DNA from: Asaia bogorensis | GTDB taxonomy: Bacteria > Pseudomonadota > Alphaproteobacteria > Acetobacterales > Acetobacteraceae | Length of the DNA stretch: 64,000 nt | Assembly (NCBI GenBank): GCA_943333505.2 | Contig: CALQTN020000002.1 | Location: 80,706-144,705, forward strand | Reading direction: 5' to 3' | In this document: positions 56,773 to 64,000 of the stretch, one piece after another | Layout of the letters: every line of letters begins with the position of its first letter | Numbering within the stretch: position 1 is the stretch's first letter | Translations under genes and position numbers: made by a program | The notes under the pieces: generated by a model | Told to the model about the DNA's origin: nothing | The model's input: the letters and a program-made list of their open reading frames with translations, nothing else | Databases searched by the model: none

Positions 56773-57291
56773 ATGATGTCGTTGATGCGGGCAGGTTTTA
56801 TGGGTGCAGCGATACTGGCTCTGGCGGCGATGCCCGCCCTGGCCGACACCAAGGTCTTTGCAAAATCGGGGATATGGGAAGCCTATAGCGGCACCAGCAG
56901 CGATGGCACCAAAGTGTGCGGGATTTCAGCAAGCGGCGGTGGTCGCTGGTTTGGCTTCAAGTATTTCGCCCAAGATGACGAGTTCACGGTCCAACTCAGC
57001 AAGGATACTTGGGACATCCCCAAGGGCCTGAAAGTATCGGTGTCGCTGACCTTCGATGACGAAACCCCGTGGAAGGCTCAGGGCGTCGGCTTTAAGATGA
57101 GCGACGGCGACGCCGCCCTGCAATTCGGCGTGCCCTTCAAACAGGCAACTAAATTCCTTAAGGAGTTCCAGGCCGCTGATGCAATGGTGATCGATTTCCC
57201 GTCGCAGAAGGCCCTGAAATCCTGGGAAGCAGACATGAAAGGCTCGCACAACATTGTCGAACAATTCGGCAAATGTCTGCAGCGCATGTAA
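56773..57291 (+). CDS. Secreted hypothetical protein
   Basis: A 172-residue protein with a signal peptide (FMGAAILALAAMPALADTKV, cleavage after ALA about residue 24). The mature part contains WEAYSGTSSDGTKVCGISAS and a late CLQRM, giving two cysteines that could form a disulfide. No domain named with confidence; it resembles invasion-associated-locus-B-like or similar small periplasmic proteins only loosely. GGAGGAAG precedes ATG 56773. It ends at a strong terminator, so it is monocistronic. Confidence 0.75.
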   Translation: MMSLMRAGFMGAAILALAAMPALADTKVFAKSGIWEAYSGTSSDGTKVCGISASGGGRWFGFKYFAQDDEFTVQLSKDTWDIPKGLKVSVSLTFDDETPWKAQGVGFKMSDGDAALQFGVPFKQATKFLKEFQAADAMVIDFPSQKALKSWEADMKGSHNIVEQFGKCLQRM

Positions 57292-57320
57292 AGTTACAGC
57301 GCCAGGCTAGCGGTAACACG

Positions 57321-57356
57321 AGCGGCCCTGCCAATGGCAGGGCCGCTTTTGCTTTT
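57321..57356 (+). terminator. Intrinsic terminator
   Basis: AGCGGCCCTGCC-AAT-GGCAGGGCCGCT (57321-57347), a perfect 12-base-pair stem, followed by TTTGCTTTT. Confidence 0.9.
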
Positions 57357-57461
57357 AGAGCGTGACCCGTTGAAGTTGAATCAGCGGACACGCTCTCGAT
57401 TTTTGTTTTCACGATCATCATTATCCGTCCAATCGAAGCAGATTGGACGGATAATGATCTA
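57357..57461. repeat. REP-type mosaic repeat
   Basis: AGAGCGTGACCCGTTGAAGT ... GGACACGCTCT followed by GATCATCATTATCCGTCCAA ... GGACGGATAATGATCT. Same two modules, in the same order, as the left part of 35461-35664. Confidence 0.8.
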
Positions 57462-57524
57462 ATGGGTCATCATCCGTTCGGCTTGCTTCTTCGATCTGAT
57501 AAAGCGGATCATAGGGCCAGGACG

Positions 57525-58100
57525 CTACAGCACGCCGAACCGCCGGCGAACCCAGAGGCGGATCGCCAGAAGCCGTCGCGTCAGGCGTGATCGCCGGCGT
57601 TGCAGAAAGCTGCGGACCACGCTGCGCCACGGACGGATCTTGGCCATCGCCCAGTCGCGGATGCGGCGGACCTGCCCGACCATCCAGGCGAACCAGCGCA
57701 CCCGCAGCAGGGTTGCCTCGCAGGCATGATAGATGAACACCACAATCAGGCTCGCCACCACCCGAATGACCAGATACGCGATCGCACCGCTGGTCACGTA
57801 GCCCTGCGCCATCAGCGCCAACGCCCAGAGCTCGGCGAGCTTGCCGCCCACTTCCGGCACCAGAAACAGCGCCAGCGCGGCCCAGGCGGGGACCGTGGCG
57901 AGCCAGGCCGCGAGACGGCGGATCGGGGGTAAGGCGCTGAGCCATCGCAGCGCCAGCGCGGCACCGGCCCACAGCACGTCTTCCAGCACCACGACCAGCA
58001 GGGCGAGTGGCAGCAGCACAATGTCGCGCAACCGTCTCACGATCCGATGCCTGCGCCAGCTTGGCGCAGGGTTCAGCACGATTTTTGTCCGGGCGGGCAT
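57525..58100 (-). CDS. Integral membrane hypothetical protein
   Basis: A 191-residue protein with about three hydrophobic segments: DIVLLPLALLVVVLEDVLWA, LATVPAWAALALFLVPEVGG, and AIAYLVIRVVASLIVVFIYH. Between and after these are Arg-rich cytoplasmic loops (RRIRDWAMAKIRPWRSVV, RRRSRLTRRLLAIRLWVRRR). It resembles conserved alphaproteobacterial membrane proteins without known role. The ATG at 58100 overlaps the upstream gene by 28 bases; a later start is possible. Another open frame over the same DNA (57421-58161) does not look protein-like. Confidence 0.65.
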   Translation of the reverse strand: MPARTKIVLNPAPSWRRHRIVRRLRDIVLLPLALLVVVLEDVLWAGAALALRWLSALPPIRRLAAWLATVPAWAALALFLVPEVGGKLAELWALALMAQGYVTSGAIAYLVIRVVASLIVVFIYHACEATLLRVRWFAWMVGQVRRIRDWAMAKIRPWRSVVRSFLQRRRSRLTRRLLAIRLWVRRRFGVL

Positions 58101-59914
58101 GACCGTGGCGGTGCGGGGCGGGGAGATTGGGACATTTGCTGGGCCTGGGTTGGTGGCGCAATGCGCTGCGGGGCGGGCATGGTCGCGGTGACAGGCGGCG
58201 GTGGCGGCGCCAACCGCAAGGCTTGCTGTGGCGGCGCCATCAGCATGGGCCGGACCGGTTGCGCAATCTGTGGCATCGGCGCCTGGGGCTGGCGTGGTGG
58301 CGCCAGTATCTGGGGCAGGGGCCCGGGCCCGGAAGTTACGGCCGGCGGGGCGACGGCAACCTGCGCTGCCGGAGGCCGGACGACTGATTGTGGAACCGGC
58401 GGTCGCTCGATGCGGGGAAACTGGCCGCTGGGTGCAGCGGCGCCTTGGGGCATCGGCCGTGCGATCGGCACCGGCATTGGCGTGGTCGACAGCGCGCGGG
58501 GATTGGCCGCTGGCCCCAGTGCCTGTGGGCGCGGCGTCGCGACCATCGGTCCAGGAGCCAGGTCAAGCGCTCGCCCGCCGGTGGGGAGCAATCCCGCATT
58601 GGCTTGGACGGGCCGCGCAGGTGGTTGGGCGAGCGGGTGCGCCGCTGCCATCGCGTGCGGCGACATCAACCGGGTGTTGCGTGCCACCGGCCGCGAATTG
58701 ATCATCGCCGAGGCCGCCACGACCGTGGTCACATGCCGGTTGAGATATGGGGTATTGGTCACAGCGGGACCATGGCCGAGATTGACCCGATCCGTATAGC
58801 CTGGGCTGGTGCGAAAGCCTGGGTGATAGTGTTCGCGTGGCCCCAACGGGACCCAGCCGACCGGGCTGCCAAAACGCGCGCCGAGCGCCGCACCGGCACC
58901 GAACCCGATAAACGCCACCAGTGCCGGCGCGTAGACCGGGCGATGATGATGACCTTCGCCAACGCCCGGTGCCCAGGCCCAGCGCGGCCCGATTTGCAGC
59001 CAGCGCCCATAGTGAAATGGCGCAAAACCCCAAGGCGCATCATCGATCCAGGTCCACCCCCATGGCAGCACATGTGCCCAGCGGCCCTCGCGGTAGGGCA
59101 CCCAACCCGATGCGACCGGGGGATACCAGACACGGCCGTACTCCGGCACGCTATCCCAGCGTCCGGCCTCGGCGAGTGCGGCACCGCCGGTCATCTCCTG
59201 AACCTGTTCCGGCGGCGTCGCGGGACCAATCACCGCCGGGCGCAATGGCGCCACGTTGGCGGCAATGAACGGGTTGCTGGCTTGTGGGCCAAGACTGCCA
59301 TTCAGCGTTTCCAGGCCGCTGATCATCGCGGTCTGGTGCGGCCCAATCGCCAGCGCCAGTCCGGGGCCGGCAAGCTGCGCCGCACCCGCGATGACTGTCA
59401 CCAGACCCGGCCGCCCGCTATCGCCGGTCTGCACGATATAGCGGCCGGGCTCGGTGATGGTGACGGTGCCGCGCGGGGTGTGCAGCGTCACCGCATCGCC
59501 GGCTGCCATCCGGCGCAGAACGACGGCAAGGTTACCCTGCACCAGGCACGCGGTCAGGCGATTGTCATCGAGCGTATCAATTTCAAGTTCGCTGCCCTGG
59601 TCAAGCACCAGCCTGTTATCGGCGATGTCGAACTCGGCCCGGGCGCCAGGCTCGGTCCAATAGACCTGACCCGCAGTGACCGGATAGTTGAGCGTGGCTG
59701 GCACCCAGTCGGGTTGCTCAGCGGTGCGGAATGAAACCGTACCGATGATCCGCGCGACCCGACCGACCCTGCCAGGTGGGTCGCTGGCAGATGGCTCAGG
59801 CTGGGCCGGTGCCTGGGCCAAGACCGGGGCGATCAGCGCCGGGCAAGTGCCGACCAGTATCCCTATGGCAAGGACGAGCGCGCCGATGGATCGGATTGAG
59901 GGCCGTGCCGGCAT
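58073..59914 (-). CDS. Exported FecR-like/DUF6600 protein with proline-rich tail
   Basis: A 613-residue protein. A signal peptide (IGALVLAIGILVGTCPALIA) is followed by a FecR-like beta region (VGRVARIIGTVSFRTAEQPD, ARAEFDIADNRLVLDQGSEL, TPRGTVTITEPGRYIVQTGD). Then come DUF6600-type Trp/Tyr/Pro repeats (WYPPVASGWVPYREGRWAHV, LPWGWTWIDDAPWGFAPFHY) and a Gly-rich hydrophobic patch. The last roughly 200 residues are Pro/Ala/Gln-rich and disordered. It is likely an envelope protein; function unknown. Divergent from the small lipoprotein gene. The gap 59915-60104 contains nothing else recognisable. Confidence 0.8.
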   Translation of the reverse strand: MPARPSIRSIGALVLAIGILVGTCPALIAPVLAQAPAQPEPSASDPPGRVGRVARIIGTVSFRTAEQPDWVPATLNYPVTAGQVYWTEPGARAEFDIADNRLVLDQGSELEIDTLDDNRLTACLVQGNLAVVLRRMAAGDAVTLHTPRGTVTITEPGRYIVQTGDSGRPGLVTVIAGAAQLAGPGLALAIGPHQTAMISGLETLNGSLGPQASNPFIAANVAPLRPAVIGPATPPEQVQEMTGGAALAEAGRWDSVPEYGRVWYPPVASGWVPYREGRWAHVLPWGWTWIDDAPWGFAPFHYGRWLQIGPRWAWAPGVGEGHHHRPVYAPALVAFIGFGAGAALGARFGSPVGWVPLGPREHYHPGFRTSPGYTDRVNLGHGPAVTNTPYLNRHVTTVVAASAMINSRPVARNTRLMSPHAMAAAHPLAQPPARPVQANAGLLPTGGRALDLAPGPMVATPRPQALGPAANPRALSTTPMPVPIARPMPQGAAAPSGQFPRIERPPVPQSVVRPPAAQVAVAPPAVTSGPGPLPQILAPPRQPQAPMPQIAQPVRPMLMAPPQQALRLAPPPPPVTATMPAPQRIAPPTQAQQMSQSPRPAPPRSCPPGQKSC

Positions 59915-60104
59915 GGTGGCAGCTCCGTAAGAACCAGCGCCCTATATTTGGCCAGCTCTGTGGCAAAACCGAGACAGCCGCCGGGCCCCGCAGGTGAAAT
60001 TTCATCCATCCCGCCGGCCGGCATCGCGGCGCCACATCGTCTCCACGGTCTTGCCGCAATCGGGGGCGCAAGTGGCGATCGTACCAACATTCCATGAGGC
60101 CATT

Positions 60105-60302
60105 ATGCGCCGCCCCCGCCCTAGTCGTTCTGCAATTGCCGTTTTGTTTGGCGTGCTGTGCGTGATTAGCTTGCTCGGGCTCGGCGGCTGCGTTGTGGCG
60201 CCTGCGCCGGGATATTATGGCGGGGCTGCCGTCTACGTCCCGATGCCAGCGCCATACCATCATGGCGGCTATCGGGGCGGTGGCCGCTATCACGGGCACT
60301 GA
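60105..60302 (+). CDS. Small lipoprotein, Gly/Tyr/His-rich
   Basis: A 65-residue precursor. A basic start (MRRPRPSRSAI), hydrophobic core and lipobox LGLGGC (Cys near residue 29). The mature part of about 37 residues ends HHGGYRGGGRYHGH, a possible metal-binding or disordered tail. GAGG precedes ATG 60105. Upstream in-frame codons lack a better site. Confidence 0.7.
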   Translation: MRRPRPSRSAIAVLFGVLCVISLLGLGGCVVAPAPGYYGGAAVYVPMPAPYHHGGYRGGGRYHGH

Positions 60303-60344
60303 CCGCGGTTTGCGTCCGGGCCCGGATCGGGCGCAAAATGTGGA

Positions 60345-61187
60345 ATGGGTGAATTTTCAGCAGAATGGCTCGCGTTGCGCGAACCGGCGGATCATCGCGC
60401 CCGCAATGCTGCGGTCAGCGCGGCGGCTGCGGGGGCGTTTGCGCGGCGCAATACACTGCGCGTGGTCGATCTTGGCTGCGGCACCGGGTCCAATTTGCGC
60501 GCCATCGCACCGTCGCTGCCCAACCGTCAGCACTGGCGCCTGATCGATGCCGATCGCCCGCTGCTTGCCGCGGCCCGGACCGCATTGACGCGCTGGGCCG
60601 ATCGCGCCGAGACCGCCCCCGATGGGAGCTTGCGGATCTGGCACGGAGCAAAGACGATTTCGGTTGCCTTTGAGCCGACCGATCTCGCCGCCAATCTGGA
60701 CGAGGCGTTGGCCGGGGAGGTCGATCTCGTCACCGCTGCCGCATTTTTCGATCTTGTCTCCGCATCGTGGATCAGTAATTTCAGTGCCGTGCTGATTGCC
60801 CGGGCTCTGCCGCTCTACGCGGTGTTGACGTATAATGGCGCGGAACGCTTGATGCCGGCGCACCCTGCCGATCACGCCATGCTGGCGGCGTTTCACGCCC
60901 ATCAGCGCACCGACAAAGGCTTCGGTGTTGCCGCCGGCCCGGATGCCGCAACTTGCCTGCAGCGTGGCTTTGACGAAGCCGGTTGGCAGGTGGATGCCGG
61001 GCATAGTGACTGGCGCCTGGGCCGGGACGATGCCGGGCTGATCGCGATGCTTGCCAACGGTGCCGCAGCGGCCGTCGCCGAGACCGGGTTGGTGCCTGCG
61101 GTCGATATTGCCGACTGGCGTGCGGCGCATCAATCCGTGCAACGCTGGCTGATCGGGCATCAGGACCTGTTTGCCCGACCCGGATAG
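60345..61187 (+). CDS. Class I SAM-dependent methyltransferase-like protein
   Basis: A 280-residue soluble protein. SAM motif I is LRVVDLGCGTGSNLRAIAPS near residues 38-57; an acidic residue follows in RLIDADRPLLAAAR; EVDLVTAAAFFDLVSASWIS corresponds to the motif IV region. The substrate is unknown. It is convergent with the glycosyltransferase gene, stops eight bases apart, and lies 42 bases after the lipoprotein gene. Confidence 0.83.
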   Translation: MGEFSAEWLALREPADHRARNAAVSAAAAGAFARRNTLRVVDLGCGTGSNLRAIAPSLPNRQHWRLIDADRPLLAAARTALTRWADRAETAPDGSLRIWHGAKTISVAFEPTDLAANLDEALAGEVDLVTAAAFFDLVSASWISNFSAVLIARALPLYAVLTYNGAERLMPAHPADHAMLAAFHAHQRTDKGFGVAAGPDAATCLQRGFDEAGWQVDAGHSDWRLGRDDAGLIAMLANGAAAAVAETGLVPAVDIADWRAAHQSVQRWLIGHQDLFARPG

Positions 61188-61195
61188 AGCGCGTG

Positions 61196-62401
61196 TCAGC
61201 CGACCAGCATCGTGCGCTGACGGGCGACGCAATCGGCCAGCCTGTAACGATCCAGCACGGTCTGGCGCGCGGCGCGCCTGATAGCTGCAACTCCAGCTCC
61301 GCCCGCCAGCCCTTCTAAGATCCGGGCGGCAATTGCGGATGGGTCGAAAAATGGCGCGAGCAGCCCGTTATCCCCCTCGACAATGACTTCCTCGACCGGT
61401 GGCGTCGCCGAGCCCACAACCAAACAGCCCGCCGCCATCGCTTCCAACATCGACCACGACAGCACGAACGGCACCGTCAGATAGGCATGCACCGCTGAGA
61501 CCTGTAAAAGTTTCATATAGCGATCGAACGGCAACACCCCGAGAAAATGCAGCCGCGTCGGGTCAAAGCCCGGCTGATCCTGAATTTCGTGGAGCATCTG
61601 GTCGCGCCAGGTGCCGCCCTTGGTGGGCGGCGGGCCATAGCGCGGTTGATCGTCGCCGACCACCACAATATCGGCATCCGGCCTGGCTCGAAGGATGGAT
61701 GGCACCGCACGCATGAAACTCGGAAAGCCGCGCTGCGGCTCGAGTCCGCGGGCGACATAGGTCACCAGTGGCGCCCCAGGGGCGAGGCGGCGGCCACCGG
61801 GCAGGGTGAACTGGGCCATCGGGTCGGGCGCGATGGTGTCGGTGTCGATGCCATCATGGATCACCGAAATTGCCGGTTGCAACGCGGATGGGTGTAGGCT
61901 GCGCTGCCATTGGGTCGGCGCAATGAAGTGATCGCCGGCGGCAAGGGCGAGCAGGAGTGGCGCATTGCGCAGCCGCACCGCCTGGCGCTGCGCAAGATCG
62001 ACCGGCTTGGCGGGATCAAAGCCGATATCGGCGCCGTGGGAATGGTAGAAAAATTCGCAATACTGCAACAATCTGGTGCGCGGGAAGACATCCTTGATGA
62101 ACAGGGTCTCGCCCCAGCCAGGATGGCCGAAGACCGCATCCGGGATGAAGCCATTGCGCTGCAAGCCTTCGCAGATTGCGGCCACCGACTGCCCATGGGC
62201 GAAGGCTGCCGCCATCGGGCGCAAGGCAGGTGGCCCCCCAACGGATTGCGGCACGGGGTAGGTAATGCAGCCGACGCCTGGCAGCTGCAGCCCGACGCTG
62301 GTGCTGATGCAGACGATTTTGTGGGTGCCCTCGACCGCCAGTGCTTCCATCAAATGGCGAAACTGTGCCGGTGCGTTCTGGTGGATAAATAGCAGGTTCA
62401 T
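61196..62401 (-). CDS. Glycosyltransferase family 4 protein
   Basis: A 401-residue GT-B enzyme. The N-terminal domain starts MNLLFIHQNAPAQFRHLMEA and has FGHPGWGETLFIKDVFPRTR. The donor domain has VTYVARGLEPQRGFPSFMRA and LEAMAAGCLVVGSATPPVEE (Glu-x7-Glu type nucleotide-sugar site). The N-terminal half resembles GT4 members acting on polysaccharides. Acceptor and donor are unknown. Start ATG at 62401. Confidence 0.87.
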   Translation of the reverse strand: MNLLFIHQNAPAQFRHLMEALAVEGTHKIVCISTSVGLQLPGVGCITYPVPQSVGGPPALRPMAAAFAHGQSVAAICEGLQRNGFIPDAVFGHPGWGETLFIKDVFPRTRLLQYCEFFYHSHGADIGFDPAKPVDLAQRQAVRLRNAPLLLALAAGDHFIAPTQWQRSLHPSALQPAISVIHDGIDTDTIAPDPMAQFTLPGGRRLAPGAPLVTYVARGLEPQRGFPSFMRAVPSILRARPDADIVVVGDDQPRYGPPPTKGGTWRDQMLHEIQDQPGFDPTRLHFLGVLPFDRYMKLLQVSAVHAYLTVPFVLSWSMLEAMAAGCLVVGSATPPVEEVIVEGDNGLLAPFFDPSAIAARILEGLAGGAGVAAIRRAARQTVLDRYRLADCVARQRTMLVG

Positions 62402-62669
62402 GACAAGATCGCACCATACGGAGTGCCATCTGAGTAAGTATCCATTGGATTTAACATATAGAATTCACAAAATTTTACCCCATGAACCGAAAGCCGAGAT
62501 GATACTGTGTCGCGACATCTAAATGCTTTCAGACCGGTTACAGATGCGACGAATTCGCTTGCCCAATGACCAAAGGTCACCATATAAGAAGAAGAATTTT
62601 GCATACCATAGCGCGGAATATATCTGCTTGCCAGGACGTCGCGCTCATATTTGATACAGGAATTTTGCC
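62402..62669. other. AT-rich intergenic region between glycosyltransferase and exported-protein genes
   Basis: A 268-base divergent gap with markedly lower GC than its surroundings. Short frames exist but none resembles a protein. It should hold the promoters of both neighbouring genes; I cannot place them confidently. Confidence 0.5.
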
Positions 62670-63857
62670 ATGGGACAGAAAAGCACATCGAAATCCATTC
62701 GCGGCGGCGATCAGGATATTGGGGACCAACTTGATCAGGAGAAATCTGATGATCAGGGTGGTGCAAGCGTCGGTGGAGATGATCCGTTCGCGGCCTTTGT
62801 CCGTGCCTTGATGGCATCCCCGAAGCCGTCGATGGCGGCGGGCGAGGCGACCTCGCCGCTGGCCTCCGGCTCCTTGCTCTGGACCTATAACAGGGGTGGG
62901 GCGTTCAAGCTCGAAGCCACCACCGGATTTCTTAAGACCGCGACTGGCGATGGTGGCTTCTCGCTGAACGTCAGCCGGGACGGGTCATACGAACTGAATT
63001 TCGCCGGCAGCGATGTCGAACTCGAATATGAAGCCGGAGACCATGACAGCGCGGCCCCGGTTCCGGTGCCACCGGCTGGCAATACGGCGATGTATGCGAC
63101 GGTGAACGGTCGGGTGGGGGCGAATGCCTCGGCCGGCCATATCACCTGGGACGGTCGCGGCACGGCGGCCAATCCGGTGGTGGGTTCCGATACGGTTTTT
63201 GGCGGCGTTGGCGATTTCTACTACGGCGGCACCGCGCCGCACGCCGTGTTGCCTGCCGGCAATGACGGCAATTGTCTGATCTACACTGCGGCAACCAAAT
63301 CGACTGTGGCGCCAGGCTCGGTGCTGGTCGATATGCAGCACGCGGTCGGCTATGGCAGCAATGCCGAGGACAATCATTTCGTCAATTTCGATCAGGTGCG
63401 TGGCTCCCTGCAGAGCAACGTGCTGATCGGCAGTGCGGCGGGGTCCGACCTCAAAAGCGGTGGCGGCGGCAGCGTGCTGATCTCGCTCGGCGGCACCGGT
63501 TACGAATTGCGTCCCGATGGCACAGGCAATGTGCTCGTCTCAACCGTTGGCGCCGATCGTATCCTGCTGGATGCGACGCACGCCTGGAACGCCAGCTTCC
63601 AGACCACATTGCTGGGCTTCAATCCCGCGCACGGTGCCTATATCGACCTTACGTTGATGGATAAAGACACAACCCTTATGGCCGCAATCCATAACGACGC
63701 GACGGCCTATCTGCGGCTGACCGATGACAGCGCCGGGAGCCATTTGCTCTATAGCGCCGACAAGTTCGTCTCCAGCAGCCATGACATTCTCGACATGCCG
63801 CTGGTCCATGGGCTCGACATCGCGACCTTGCTGGCGAACAAAAATCTGGTTGTCTAG
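62670..63857 (+). CDS. Hypothetical protein with glycine-rich repeat region, possible type I secretion substrate
   Basis: A 395-residue acidic protein without a classical signal peptide. The N-terminus is charged (QDIGDQLDQEKSDDQGGASV). The middle is Gly/Asn/Ser/Asp-rich beta-like sequence (GSDTVFGGVGDFYYGGTAPH, NVLIGSAAGSDLKSGGGGSV), reminiscent of, but not matching, RTX nonapeptides. The C-terminus (HDILDMPLVHGLDIATLLAN then KNLVV) resembles uncleaved type I secretion signals. No secretion genes are visible. The TAG stop lies inside the CTAG where an IS5-type element begins. AGGAA precedes ATG 62670. Confidence 0.65.
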   Translation: MGQKSTSKSIRGGDQDIGDQLDQEKSDDQGGASVGGDDPFAAFVRALMASPKPSMAAGEATSPLASGSLLWTYNRGGAFKLEATTGFLKTATGDGGFSLNVSRDGSYELNFAGSDVELEYEAGDHDSAAPVPVPPAGNTAMYATVNGRVGANASAGHITWDGRGTAANPVVGSDTVFGGVGDFYYGGTAPHAVLPAGNDGNCLIYTAATKSTVAPGSVLVDMQHAVGYGSNAEDNHFVNFDQVRGSLQSNVLIGSAAGSDLKSGGGGSVLISLGGTGYELRPDGTGNVLVSTVGADRILLDATHAWNASFQTTLLGFNPAHGAYIDLTLMDKDTTLMAAIHNDATAYLRLTDDSAGSHLLYSADKFVSSSHDILDMPLVHGLDIATLLANKNLVV

Positions 63858-64000
63858 GGTCTGTTGAGATTGAGGGTTCCGGCGCGGCTTGGAGTGTGAT
63901 TCAAGCTTTGTATGGAACGCTTTATATTGACTGATGCCCAGTGGGCGAAGATGGAACCGCACTGCCTGGGCAAGCCCACGGACCCAGGACGCAGCGGTGG
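63858..64000 (+). mobile_element. Left end of an IS5-family insertion sequence, continuing past window
   Basis: The element appears to start GGTCTGTTGAGATTGAGGGT just after a CTAG (63854-63857), a target typical of IS5-family IS427-like elements. The transposase start follows 55 bases in. The right end and target duplication are outside the window, so the boundary is inferred. Confidence 0.6.
63913..64000 (+). CDS. IS5-family transposase, N-terminal part only
   Basis: ATG 63913 opens MERFILTDAQWAKMEPHCLG then KPTDPGRSGG, the usual DUF4096-type N-terminus of IS5-family transposases (LTDxQWxxxEPhhxGKxxDxGR). Twenty-nine codons are visible before the window ends. Whether the gene is intact cannot be judged. 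Confidence 0.8.

Noticed and set aside
57421..58161. Alternative minus-strand reading frame over the small membrane protein
   Set aside because: Its translation is Arg/Gly-rich without hydrophobic periodicity, whereas 57525-58100 gives coherent membrane helices.
62566..62811. Short plus-strand frame before the exported-protein gene
   Set aside because: It overlaps the better-supported gene at 62670 in another frame and its sequence is not protein-like.

Overview
The window reads as one contiguous piece of a high-GC alphaproteobacterial chromosome, most likely Rhodospirillales and probably Acetobacteraceae. This placement is inferred from gene order and protein style; no 16S gene is present. 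The backbone follows a common alphaproteobacterial order: ppiD-trpE on one strand, and tpiA-secG-pyrG-kdsA then eno-ftsB-pdhA-pdhB(lipoyl)-pdhC-lpd-lipA-ratA on the other. I saw no tRNA, rRNA or CRISPR array.

Layout. 1-3.1 kb: partial thiolase, NodB-type deacetylase, sugar-type ABC binding protein. 3.1-4.6 kb: decayed region with a HEPN gene carrying an in-frame stop, and an orphan gene. 4.6-10.5 kb (minus): ppiD-trpE-hisZ-purA, tightly packed. 10.6-15.5 kb (plus): a CYP199A-like P450 placed directly before tpiA-secG-pyrG-kdsA. 15.5-20.8 kb: an accessory insert between kdsA and eno with a second copy of the orphan gene, a DUF2971 protein, a HigBA toxin-antitoxin pair, a Baeyer-Villiger monooxygenase and an N-formylglutamate amidohydrolase. 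20.8-30 kb: eno, ftsB, the complete pyruvate dehydrogenase set (E1 alpha, E1 beta with lipoyl domain, E2, E3), lipoyl synthase and a COQ10/RatA protein. 30-35.4 kb: a Pho-box-controlled pstSCAB-phoU-phoB operon without phoR. 35.4-43.2 kb: EF-G, a DUF1800 remnant, SMP-30 lactonase, LLM flavin oxidoreductase, a divergent ECF sigma/anti-sigma pair, DUF3126 and a signal-less binding protein. 43.3-47.7 kb: RND pump and adaptor. 47.9-54.3 kb: a domain-swapped aconitase-family fusion, GNAT, PfkB kinase, a small coiled-coil protein, secF and secD. 54.7-64 kb: Gfo/Idh dehydrogenase, a second SMP-30 lactonase with a hairpin over its ribosome binding site, envelope proteins, methyltransferase, glycosyltransferase, a probable exported protein, and the left end of an IS5-family element at its stop codon.

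Two families of intergenic repeats run through the window. One (called R1 here) is an AT-rich hairpin built on TTCTTTTTG/CAAAAAGAA, often preceded by a larger inverted repeat on GCCGTTGGC and found at gene 3' ends. The other is a mosaic REP-like family (AGAGCGTGATGACC..., AGAGCGTGATCCGTTGAAG..., GATCATTATTCGTCCAATCG...). One REP copy sits at the break of the DUF1800 remnant; another lies directly against the lpd ribosome binding site. The most unusual signals are: the duplicated orphan gene, whose two copies share apparently leaderless promoters and a 3' repeat; a 19-bp triple repeat whose octamer is read as both the pyrG stop and the kdsA start; and the hairpin covering the Shine-Dalgarno of the second lactonase.
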